64,000 nt of DNA, taken from NCBI GenBank assembly GCA_020634455.1, contig JACKBQ010000001.1, positions 1,054,001 through 1,118,000 of the forward strand, given 5' to 3'. Each line of letters opens with the position of its first letter. Position 1 is the stretch's first letter. The notes below the pieces were generated by a model. The model saw nothing but the letters and a program-made list of their open reading frames with translations. It was not told where the DNA came from and ran no database searches. The position numbers and the translations under genes are program-made. Of the stretch, positions 17,273-24,574 are shown one piece after another. Source of the stretch: Ardenticatenaceae bacterium (GTDB lineage: Bacteria > Chloroflexota > Anaerolineae > Promineifilales > Promineifilaceae).

Positions 17273-17806
17273 ATGTCTTTCAAATTTCAAAACGAATCAA
17301 ATGTCCCGGTAAACATCGCGGTTTCCAACGGCGGTGTCATCTATTTTCACAAAAATGGCCTGAACCCTGAACAAACCTGGAGATGCAAGCCCGCCTGGGT
17401 TTGGTACGACATCATGGTTTTTTGGAGCACACCAGACAACAAGATTGACCCAATTAAGCACAATTGGACGCGTATCGGCGCTCTTTCTGCCACAACTGTC
17501 GGGGCAGCGCTAGCCGTAGGGGCTATTGCTTTCACTGGTGGAGCAGCCACACCAGCAGTTGTTGTGGCAGGTGCCAGCGTAGCCGCAGGTTTAGCTGGCG
17601 TCGCTTTTGAGGTCGCCAATGCAGCGCTTAATCCAGCCCATCTGCAAGCTCTGTATGGAGTGGACAATTACACCATCAAAATTACGGGTGGGTTTGATGG
17701 GCACGTAGACGGCCGTCAGGTTTTAACCGTTTCCCGCATCAAACCTTTAGAGCTTCACTGGAGAAACAAAACATCAGGCTCCCGTGGGGTCGTCAAGGCC
17801 AAATAA
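17273..17806 (+). CDS. Hypothetical protein with Gly/Ala-rich hydrophobic middle
   Basis: 177 residues. The N-terminal about 60 residues look beta-rich (NVPVNIAVSNGGVIYFHKNG). A hydrophobic Gly/Ala/Val segment (about 70-118, TTVGAALAVGAIAFTGGAAT) follows, then a beta-rich C-terminus ending in a basic tail. There is no signal peptide. This beta-hydrophobic-beta order is seen in some pore-forming or membrane-inserting proteins, but no family is recognised and no toxin claim is made. RBS AAAAGGAG before the ATG. Confidence 0.65.
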   Translation: MSFKFQNESNVPVNIAVSNGGVIYFHKNGLNPEQTWRCKPAWVWYDIMVFWSTPDNKIDPIKHNWTRIGALSATTVGAALAVGAIAFTGGAATPAVVVAGASVAAGLAGVAFEVANAALNPAHLQALYGVDNYTIKITGGFDGHVDGRQVLTVSRIKPLELHWRNKTSGSRGVVKAK

Positions 17807-17837
17807 AAAACGGCCGTCTACCAAACTACCCAATACC

Positions 17838-17868
17838 GAATGGTTCAATTGAAACAATTGAACCATTC
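17838..17868. other. Hairpin downstream of 17273 gene
   Basis: GAATGGTTCAATTG and its complement form a 14-bp perfect stem with a 3-nt loop. No T-run follows, so intrinsic termination is doubtful; it may be a solitary repeat. Confidence 0.6.
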
Positions 17869-17934
17869 CCAAAGGCTCAGTCCGCATTTCAATTATTTCT
17901 ACTTAATAGCAAAAAAAGTCTAAACGAAGTATCC

Positions 17935-18160
17935 TAAGATTGTAGAACCTGCCTGGCTGCTGGCCACCAGCGCCGATTTGGAATGGCTGGGAAATGAAGA
18001 GGCGACTTCACTCCCGAACGATTTGCAGGCTGGTACATGTCCAAGCTGCTGAGCACCATTCCCAACGATCCACTGTCCATAAAACATTCATTCAGGTACA
18101 AAATCTCATTGTGCCGCCAACGTTCTTGTTTGCACCAAAAATAGCGTGGCGTGTCCTTCG
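17935..18160 (+). pseudogene. Possible decayed coding remnant
   Basis: In one frame the DNA reads VEPAWLLATSADLEWLGNEE and in the next frame, after a stop, RFAGWYMSKLLSTIPNDPLS, which looks like one damaged protein with a frameshift near 18020. No start codon or RBS is found and the gene cannot be named. The rest of the gap 17807-18424 holds nothing else clear. Confidence 0.25.
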
Positions 18161-18424
18161 CCACAGCTTAGGCACCTAATCATTTCATGCTTGTCCCCTT
18201 CATCGCTCACTGGCACCTGCCGGTCACGCCGCTGTCAAAATAGATGCAGAAATTGTCATAATCTTTGCAACAAAAGGGGATAGCGGTCATGCAAAAAATT
18301 TTTACAATTCATGAAGAGAGCGAAAAATAGCCAGCACCGAAGTCGCCGTCCGCTTTTCCCACACAAGAAGCTGCAAATAGCAGGCAAAAAAGGCTTCGCG
18401 TCCGGGAAAATATTGGAGAGTACT

Positions 18425-19324
18425 ATGAAGAAGTTCAATTATTCCTTTTTTCTGAATACCAAATTAGGCAGCGTCTGTTTTCTCTTTGGACTACTCTTTT
18501 TACTGTTGGTTAGTTGCAACACGTCGCCCGATCCAGAACAGCTAGAAACGGCCGTACCCGAACCCACAATACCCGTTGAGGCAACCAACCAAAATTCAAA
18601 TGAATTATCGGCAGAAAACACCCAAGTATTGCCCGATATTCAGTCAGTCACTATTCAAAAATTTGGCTTTTCGCAAACAGAAGACCAAATTGGCTATGGT
18701 GTGATCTTCTTCAACCCAAATAAAGTTTATTTTGTAAATGGCGTCTTGTTTAGTGTCACTCTGTTTGATGCAAACAACAATCTCTTACAAGTTTACGGTG
18801 AGCAGCTAGACTTCATAGCCCCTGAAGAAGAAGCAGGCGTTGGCGGGACAATTGAACTTGAAGCAGGGCAAACCGTCCATCGCATCGAGGTAAAAATTGA
18901 TGGGCAGGTAGAGACATCATTGTTGGCACCCCTTCTTATTCGTTATTACACGCTACCACAGAACATATCTTTTGATGAGGAAACCTATACAGTCAACACC
19001 GACGGATTTGTGGTCAATGCCTTTCCAGACAATAGCAATGAAGCCGAAATAAAAGGGCGAAACAACATTCGCGTCACCGCAATCGCGTTAGATACTGCTG
19101 GCAACATCGTCGGTGGCGGCGACGAAATAATTCCTCAAACGGTTAGAAATGGCACAGTATCGCCAGCTTCTGTAAGCATACCTATTATCTCCTCTCAACC
19201 GCCTGAAACTATAGAAATCTACAGCAATCAGGGACACAAAGGTGGCCTTTGTGCCGTAATTTTAGGAAGAAATAATGATTCTGCTTCTGCCTTGTGCCCA
19301 TTGACAACACATACTGGAGGCTAA
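18425..19324 (+). CDS. Lipoprotein, unknown function
   Basis: 299 residues. The signal peptide MKKFNYSFFLNTKLGSV... ends in the lipobox LLVSC (about residues 28-32), so the mature protein is anchored at Cys. A Pro/Glu/Thr-rich spacer (about 33-65) is followed by a beta-rich region with two similar halves (IGYGVIFFNPNKVYFVNGVL and GFVVNAFPDNSNEAEIKGRN), reminiscent of FxLYD-type domains of extracellular proteins, a weak resemblance. The ATG at 18425 has GGAGAG upstream; the longer frame from 18311 would destroy the signal peptide. It is convergent with the regulator gene, 4 nt away. Confidence 0.8.
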   Translation: MKKFNYSFFLNTKLGSVCFLFGLLFLLLVSCNTSPDPEQLETAVPEPTIPVEATNQNSNELSAENTQVLPDIQSVTIQKFGFSQTEDQIGYGVIFFNPNKVYFVNGVLFSVTLFDANNNLLQVYGEQLDFIAPEEEAGVGGTIELEAGQTVHRIEVKIDGQVETSLLAPLLIRYYTLPQNISFDEETYTVNTDGFVVNAFPDNSNEAEIKGRNNIRVTAIALDTAGNIVGGGDEIIPQTVRNGTVSPASVSIPIISSQPPETIEIYSNQGHKGGLCAVILGRNNDSASALCPLTTHTGG

Positions 19325-19328
19325 ATTT

Positions 19329-22300
19329 TCAATTCGGCATTCGCTCCTGGAGCTGTGCCATAAGGTGTTGATGATCTAAAAATTCCGCAATTTGCCTGGC
19401 TTCATCCCAAGCTTTCAATCCTAATTCAGGCTTGTTCATTTTTGAATAAATATCACCCAATTGTCTAAGCGCGTATCCATAACCTAGGCGATCTTCAATC
19501 TCACGGTAAATCATTAACGATTGCTCTGTAATTGCTTTTGCCTGGTCGGCTTTACCTGTAGCTAGATTATTGACGCTCAACTCGTGCAAAACCATTGCCT
19601 CAAGCTTTCTGTTTCCTAAAACGCGACACAATTTAATGGTTTTTTCGGCCAATTCTTCCGCCAAAGGATAGTTTTTTTGCAAGCGGTAAATTGTCAAAAG
19701 CAAATAGTTAGCCGCACATTTTTCTGCCGGATTATTTAGTTCCTCACTTACAGATGCCGCCAATGAGGCAAGCCTTTTCGCTTCATCCAATTTTCCTTGC
19801 CGGATATGGATATTCGATAAAAAACGTAGCACAGATACCCGACCCAAATCATTTTTTTTATTTTCTTGCAACCCAAGTACCATAACCGCCAATCGTTGAG
19901 CCCGCTCTGGCGTTTTATCTATAGCAAAATATAACCGAGCTAAAGTCTCAATTGTTAAAGCTTGATCGGTTGCTGCGCCGACTGTTTCGTACAGTTTTCT
20001 GCTTTCTAGCAAAGCTTTCTCAGCTTCTCGGTATTGACCTTGATCATAAAGGATAAAACCTTGAAAATATTTGGTTTTGGCAATCCTGGAACCGTCCTCT
20101 AATTTATAAAACATATCCACGGCCGTTTCCAACCACCCCCACGCCTCATCATACCGACTTTGCTCAATGGCCACTTCGGCCCAGTGGAGCAGCGTGTGGG
20201 CTAAATCTTCATCGGAGTCCAGTTTGCGTGCGGCCGTTTCTGCCAAAGCATAAGCGGTATTTGCATCGTGGTAACGGCCGTATCTGAACCAGCTCCTCCC
20301 CAAAGCCTGGGTTAAATCCAGCACCAGCCGCCAGATGCGCTCGTCGTGCGCCACCTGCACCGCCGCGAGCAAGTTTTCCCACTCTGGATCCAGCGCCTCA
20401 AAATTTTCCTGGTTTTCCTGCGCATAATGGAGGAAGTAGCGCACCATGCGTTCGTTGACCACGTCGTTGTCGCCCAGCTTTTCAGCGGCAAAGTCCGCCA
20501 GCAGTGGATGCAGTTTGTAGCGCGTTTCGCCCACCTCCTGCACTAGCGACAGCGTGGTGAGCGTGTACAAATCATCTTCCGCCAGATACAAATTCCAGTC
20601 GGCCACGGCAGCGAGCGCTTCGGCGGTGAACGGCCGTCCGCCAAACACCGCTGTCTTCGTGAAAAAGAGCTGCAAATTGTCGTCCAGCCCGTCCCAACTC
20701 ACCTCAAACGAGGCGCGTACGGCCGAATCGCTAATCGCCAGACCCAGCCGCTGCTGTTCGTCTTGCAGTCGCTGGGCCATCGCGGCCAGACTCATGCGGG
20801 CGCGGGATTTCAGCCGCTGCGCCGCAATCTCCACCGCCAGCGGCAGATGGTGGAGCAAATTGCCAATTTGCTCGGCGGCAGCGGCTTCTTCCGGGCTGGC
20901 CATCACGCGCGGCTCGCCCAAAATTTCCAGCAGCAGGGCGCGGCTGCTCTCCGCCGACAGCTCCGGCACCACGTAGGCGTAGGCGTTGAGCGCGGCGGCG
21001 ATGTCCAGGTTGCGGGTGGTGAGCAGCGCCGCGCCGCGTGCGCCCTGCAACAGCAGCGGACGGGCTTCGGCGGCGTCATCCACGTTGTCTAGCAGTAGCA
21101 GGGTTTGCTTGTCTACCAGCAGGCTGCGCACGGCCGTTTCCCGGCTGGCTAAATCGGTCAATCCACTAAAATCGTGGTCGTAGGCGCGACCCCACAGCTC
21201 TAAAATATTGCTGGGATCGCTGGTGTGGGTGTTGGCCCAAAGCACCCCATCGGCAAACTGCCTACGCACCGCCTGGGCCACCGCCGCCGCCAGCGACGTT
21301 TTGCCGATGCCGCCCATCCCCACCAAAGCCACCACCTGCTCTTGCCGCAGCAAATCAGCCAATTCTGCCAGCGCCACCTCGCGCCCGACAAAATGGGGCG
21401 GCGCATTCGGAGCTTGGAAAGGGCCAGCGGGCGCGACGAGTTCCGGCGCAATCGGTGCAGGCTGCGGCGTCGGGGTAGGCAAAATTATGTCAGCCGCTGT
21501 ACTGGTTTCCACACCGTGCAAAATCGCTTCCAGCGCCGCGCCCACCTGCCGCACGGAAGCGATGCGCTCATTTTTGTCTTTACGCAGCATTTGGTCCAGC
21601 AAATCGGCCAGAGCGGGCGGCAAATCTTGGCGGATGGTGCGGATGTCGGGGGTCGGTTCTTGCAGGATGGCCATGAGGGTGGCGGCGGAGGTGGGTTTGG
21701 CAAACGGCCGTTCCCCCGCCAACATCTCATACAGCAGCAAGCCAAACGCCCAAATGTCCGCCCGTTCGTCCAGCGGTTCCCCCTGGCACGCCTCTGGGCT
21801 CAGGTACGCCACCGTGCCCAGCACCGCGCCGTGCTGGGTCAGGGTGGAATCCTGACCCAGGCGGGCAATGCCAAAATCGGTGAGTTTGGGACGGCCGTTT
21901 CCATCCAAAAGCACATTCGCTGGCTTGATGTCGCGGTGCAAAATGTCCAGGCGGTGAGCGCGGATCAGCGCGTCGCTCAAATCCAGAGCAATGGTTAGCA
22001 CCTGCGGCAGTGGCGGCGTTCGCGATTGCGCTTGCAAAAAGTTAAGCAAATCGCCCCCCTCAACCAGCTCCATCACCAAAAAATATTGCCCCTCTTTTTC
22101 GTCGGTGGCCAAAAGCTGCACGATGTGGGGGTGGGCCAACTGGCGCAGCGCCTCAGCTTCCCGCCGGAACCGCGTTACCAGTTCCGGATTGCCCGCCACG
22201 CGATTGCGATCCAGCAGTTTGATCGCCACCAGCTGCCCCGTGACGCTGTCACGCCCGTGATAAACGGTGCCCATCGCCCCCTGCCCAAGCTGCTCGCCCA

Positions 22301-23144
22301 GCTCGTACCGGCCCACAATGAGATTGGCGTCATCTTTGCCAAACGCACCTGCCTCAATTTGGGCGGCCAGATTGGCGGTTTCGCGTTCAGGCGGTGCGCC
22401 CAACTCTTCATCCAGAACCTGCTGGCAGATGGCAAACTGGGCCAGCGCGGCGCTGCGGTCGCCCGCCAGGGCCAACGCCCGCATAAGCTGCCGGTGGGCC
22501 GATTCCCGCCACGGTTCCAGCATGAGCTGGCGGCGGGCGGTGGCTTGCGCGGCGGCAAAATCTGCCTGGGCCATTTGCCGCTCGGTCAAATCATCCAGCG
22601 CAGAGAGTGCCAGCCGGTGCAGCCGCTCCCGCTCTTGCCGCAGCCAATTTTCAAATTCCAGGCTGTCGCAGGTGAAGCCGGGGAGGAGTTCGCCCGTGTA
22701 GTAGCCATCGGGATGGCCAACGGCCGTTTCCAAATCCCCCTTCGCCAATGCTGCCAAAAACCCCTGTACGTCTAGCCCGTAATCACTCTCCGGGTTCCAC
22801 TGGATTGTTTGACGATTTACCAGTAAGAATGGTTTTTTGGCCACAGAGAGCACAGAGTTTTGTGAGGACAAACCCTCTTTTCCCTCTGTGTCCTCTATGG
22901 CTATTTCATCATTCAGCAGTTGGCGCAGTTGGTAGAGGGTTTGGCGCAGATTTTTCTTGGCAGTGCTATCCGGCACATCGGGCCAAAAGAGGGTGGCGAG
23001 GAGGTCGCGGGAGAACGGCCGTTCCGCTTGCAAGATCAGATAGGCAAACAAGCCTTGCGTGTTCACCGAGCGGAAATTGGCCAGGGGCGCGCCGTCCAAT
23101 TTCGCCTGAAATGTGCCAAAAAATGAGACTTCTAATCGGGGCAT
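19329..23144 (-). CDS. SARP-Ser/Thr kinase-STAND ATPase-TPR fusion regulator
   Basis: 1271 residues in one frame. A SARP winged helix (about 1-125) and BTAD domain (about 128-258, LLPGFTCDSLEFENWLRQER) come first. A complete Hanks kinase (about 277-540) has GQGAMGTVY, VAIKLL, LHRDIKPANVLL, DFGIAR and an SPE-like segment. After a Pro-rich linker comes an NB-ARC/STAND ATPase (about 590-860, VALVGMGGIGKTSLA Walker A, TLLLLDNVDD Walker B), then TPRs to the end. The layout implies ligand sensing by TPRs, an ATP switch, phosphorylation and DNA binding in one chain. Residues about 80-103 derive from an inserted repeat. The ATG has no RBS but a TAAAAT box 5 nt upstream. Confidence 0.9.
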   Translation of the reverse strand: MPRLEVSFFGTFQAKLDGAPLANFRSVNTQGLFAYLILQAERPFSRDLLATLFWPDVPDSTAKKNLRQTLYQLRQLLNDEIAIEDTEGKEGLSSQNSVLSVAKKPFLLVNRQTIQWNPESDYGLDVQGFLAALAKGDLETAVGHPDGYYTGELLPGFTCDSLEFENWLRQERERLHRLALSALDDLTERQMAQADFAAAQATARRQLMLEPWRESAHRQLMRALALAGDRSAALAQFAICQQVLDEELGAPPERETANLAAQIEAGAFGKDDANLIVGRYELGEQLGQGAMGTVYHGRDSVTGQLVAIKLLDRNRVAGNPELVTRFRREAEALRQLAHPHIVQLLATDEKEGQYFLVMELVEGGDLLNFLQAQSRTPPLPQVLTIALDLSDALIRAHRLDILHRDIKPANVLLDGNGRPKLTDFGIARLGQDSTLTQHGAVLGTVAYLSPEACQGEPLDERADIWAFGLLLYEMLAGERPFAKPTSAATLMAILQEPTPDIRTIRQDLPPALADLLDQMLRKDKNERIASVRQVGAALEAILHGVETSTAADIILPTPTPQPAPIAPELVAPAGPFQAPNAPPHFVGREVALAELADLLRQEQVVALVGMGGIGKTSLAAAVAQAVRRQFADGVLWANTHTSDPSNILELWGRAYDHDFSGLTDLASRETAVRSLLVDKQTLLLLDNVDDAAEARPLLLQGARGAALLTTRNLDIAAALNAYAYVVPELSAESSRALLLEILGEPRVMASPEEAAAAEQIGNLLHHLPLAVEIAAQRLKSRARMSLAAMAQRLQDEQQRLGLAISDSAVRASFEVSWDGLDDNLQLFFTKTAVFGGRPFTAEALAAVADWNLYLAEDDLYTLTTLSLVQEVGETRYKLHPLLADFAAEKLGDNDVVNERMVRYFLHYAQENQENFEALDPEWENLLAAVQVAHDERIWRLVLDLTQALGRSWFRYGRYHDANTAYALAETAARKLDSDEDLAHTLLHWAEVAIEQSRYDEAWGWLETAVDMFYKLEDGSRIAKTKYFQGFILYDQGQYREAEKALLESRKLYETVGAATDQALTIETLARLYFAIDKTPERAQRLAVMVLGLQENKKNDLGRVSVLRFLSNIHIRQGKLDEAKRLASLAASVSEELNNPAEKCAANYLLLTIYRLQKNYPLAEELAEKTIKLCRVLGNRKLEAMVLHELSVNNLATGKADQAKAITEQSLMIYREIEDRLGYGYALRQLGDIYSKMNKPELGLKAWDEARQIAEFLDHQHLMAQLQERMPN
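22836..22906. repeat. CCACAGAG-type inverted repeat inside the SARP-kinase gene
   Basis: GGCCACAGAGAGCACAGAG and CCCTCTGTGTCCTCTATGG arms match the intergenic repeats at 41283 and 46071. Here they are read in frame as about 20 extra residues (TEGKEGLSSQNSVLSVAKK) in the winged-helix domain, absent from the paralogue at 24560-27466. Confidence 0.8.
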
Positions 23145-23149
23145 AGGCC

Positions 23150-23155
23150 ATTTTA
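23150..23155 (-). promoter_or_regulatory. -10 box TAAAAT for leaderless SARP-kinase gene
   Basis: On the minus strand TAAAAT lies 5 nt before the ATG at 23144 and no RBS exists. The -35 region is unclear. Confidence 0.5.
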
Positions 23156-23217
23156 CCGCAGGAACGGCCGTTTACGCAGCCACATCACACAAAAACCGAA
23201 ATTCTTCTAAAGCCAAA

Positions 23218-23288
23218 AAATGTCATTCCCGCGCAGGCGGGAATCCATTGCCCCACACGAGTGGACCCCCGCCTACGCGGGGTGACAA
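23218..23288. repeat. CATTCCCGCGCAGGCGGGAATCC repeat
   Basis: GTCATTCCCGCGCAGGCGGG and the facing CCCCGCCTACGCGGGGTGAC form an inverted repeat of a kind found in many bacterial phyla. It lies between the tail of the AEC permease gene and the regulator's upstream region. Confidence 0.75.
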
Positions 23289-23315
23289 TTACAAAAAAAG
23301 GGCTTCTGGAAAACC

Positions 23316-24224
23316 CTACACAAAAGCCAGCAGCAACGTCAGGGTGATGACGCTGGCAACGGTGGAAAAAAGCACCACCGTCGTCACAAAATCGGGCAGC
23401 AGCTTGTACTCCATAGCGATGATGGAGGCGAGTACGGCCGTTGGCATCGCCGCCTGAAAAATCCCGGCCCCGCGCTCAACCCCGGTCAGCCCAAACGGAA
23501 CCACGATGAGCAGCGCCAGCGCCGCGCCGCCCAGCAGCCGCACCGCGCTTGAAATCCACACATCGGCGCTGAGCCGAATTTGCTTCACTTCGGCGAGCTG
23601 CACGCCCAGGGCCACCAGCATGGTCGGCACCATCGCCGCGCCCAGCAAGCCGGTGGTGCGGCTCACCAGCAGCGGCGTTTCTAACCCCAAACCATTTACC
23701 AGCGCGGCTGGGACGATGGCGATGAGAGCGGGCGTTTTGAGAACGGCCGTAATCGCCGCCAGGCTCCCCCCACTCGTCCAGTTGGCCACCCCCACGCCAA
23801 TGACAAACGCTATCACCACAATCGCTAAAAAGTAGATGGTGGCGGGCAGCAGCGCCTCTGACCCCAGGCGGAACTCAATCAGCGGCAAGCCAAAGTTGCC
23901 CACGTTGCCAAAAGTGGCGATGAGCACGTAAGCGGCCGTCATTTCGGCGGTGCGGCGCAGCAGTTTGGCGATGGCAAAGCCCAGTGCGGCGCAGGCCAGC
24001 TCCACCAACAAAATAAAAGCCACCATACGCCCCGCCACGCCCAAATCAAATTCGGCCGTGGCAATGACGTTAAAGACAAAACAGGGGATGAGAATGAAGT
24101 AGGCGTAGCGCGAAAGCGTGCGTGCCTGCAAACCCAGTCGCGGCCCGGCCAGATAACCAATGAGCACCAGGGCAAAAACGGGGGTGATCACGTTGAAGAA
24201 TATTTCGGCTAATTGGGCAATCAT
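23316..24224 (-). CDS. AEC-family permease
   Basis: 302 residues with about ten membrane segments. The N-terminal FFNVITPVFALVLIGYLAG and the C-terminal half (VPTMLVALGVQLAEVK, GIFQAAMPTAVLASIIAMEY) are typical of the auxin efflux carrier (AEC) family, which in bacteria move malate, malonate or other organic anions. The ATG at 24224 is preferred: a TACAAT box stands 7 nt upstream and no RBS is visible. The gene sits between the two SARP regulators, and 11-bp-spaced CTGACG repeats cover its upstream -29 to -45 region. Confidence 0.87.
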   Translation of the reverse strand: MIAQLAEIFFNVITPVFALVLIGYLAGPRLGLQARTLSRYAYFILIPCFVFNVIATAEFDLGVAGRMVAFILLVELACAALGFAIAKLLRRTAEMTAAYVLIATFGNVGNFGLPLIEFRLGSEALLPATIYFLAIVVIAFVIGVGVANWTSGGSLAAITAVLKTPALIAIVPAALVNGLGLETPLLVSRTTGLLGAAMVPTMLVALGVQLAEVKQIRLSADVWISSAVRLLGGAALALLIVVPFGLTGVERGAGIFQAAMPTAVLASIIAMEYKLLPDFVTTVVLFSTVASVITLTLLLAFV

Positions 24225-24231
24225 GCACCCG

Positions 24232-24237
24232 ATTGTA
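24232..24237 (-). promoter_or_regulatory. -10 box TACAAT for leaderless AEC gene
   Basis: Minus-strand TACAAT ends 7 nt before the ATG at 24224. CTGACG direct repeats (24253-24269) lie where a -35 region would be. Confidence 0.5.
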
Positions 24238-24252
24238 CCCCACTCTCCCCCG

Positions 24253-24317
24253 CTGACGATTTGCTGACGCAAGCCCAAAAATCTGCCGACGAACTAGAGA
24301 CGGCCGTTCGCTATCCT
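24253..24317 (+). promoter_or_regulatory. Array of heptamers in 11-bp register and -10 box (SARP-type)
   Basis: Heptamers start at 24253 (CTGACGA), 24264 (CTGACGC), 24286 (CCGACGA) and 24297 (GAGACGG), all on one 11-bp register with a single poor step at 24275. The last is followed after 8 nt by TATCCT (24312-24317). Bases 24298-24320 match 27519-27541 almost exactly. The array lies between the divergent AEC permease and the small ORF at 24396. Confidence 0.6.
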
Positions 24318-24395
24318 GCTAGCAATTCAACCAAGGGACATCCGGCCGGACCCCACAAACAGTATCGGAACTATCAGTTCGTAAAGGAGATTAAC

Positions 24396-24518
24396 ATGTA
24401 CAGTTTAGCAATTTCGGGTGTTCTGTTTTTGCCGCAAGCCATTCTGGTTATCAAGCCACTCGTCGGCATTGGCACACTTTTGTGCAGCGGTGGCAGCGGC
24501 GACCATTGCGGGGTCTAG
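24396..24518 (+). CDS. Small hydrophobic peptide with Gly/Cys tail
   Basis: 40 residues: a hydrophobic stretch (MYSLAISGVLFLPQAILVIK) followed by a short tail, TLLCSGGSGDHCGV, with two Cys. A strong RBS AAAGGAG stands 7 nt before the ATG, a SARP-type promoter lies upstream and an intrinsic terminator downstream, so this tiny frame has a full transcription unit of its own. It could be a secreted signal or modified peptide precursor; no family is recognised and that role is inference. It lies between two TPR-bearing regulators. Confidence 0.55.
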   Translation: MYSLAISGVLFLPQAILVIKPLVGIGTLLCSGGSGDHCGV

Positions 24519-24542
24519 CAACGAATCCTCTTCAGTTCGTTC

Positions 24543-24574
24543 AGGGTGTGGCAGCAATGTCACACTCTTTTTTG
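24543..24574 (+). terminator. Intrinsic terminator after small peptide gene
   Basis: AGGGTGTG (24543-24550) pairs with CACACTCT (24561-24568), including one G-T pair, followed by a T-run. It overlaps the 3' end of the convergent SARP-STAND gene. Confidence 0.6.

Noticed and set aside
17273..17806. Pore-forming toxin for the Gly/Ala-rich protein
   Set aside because: Only general composition supports this; no family motif, secretion signal or partner was found.
18223..18254. GTCACGC and GTCAAAA with 11-bp spacing as a further SARP site
   Set aside because: The second unit matches poorly and no acceptable -10 follows 8 bp downstream (GAAATT).
20346..23146. Several long plus-strand open frames opposite the SARP-kinase gene (up to about 257 codons)
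   Set aside because: They are shadows of a GC-rich coding strand: no RBS, no recognisable motifs, and the minus-strand frame has all domain motifs.
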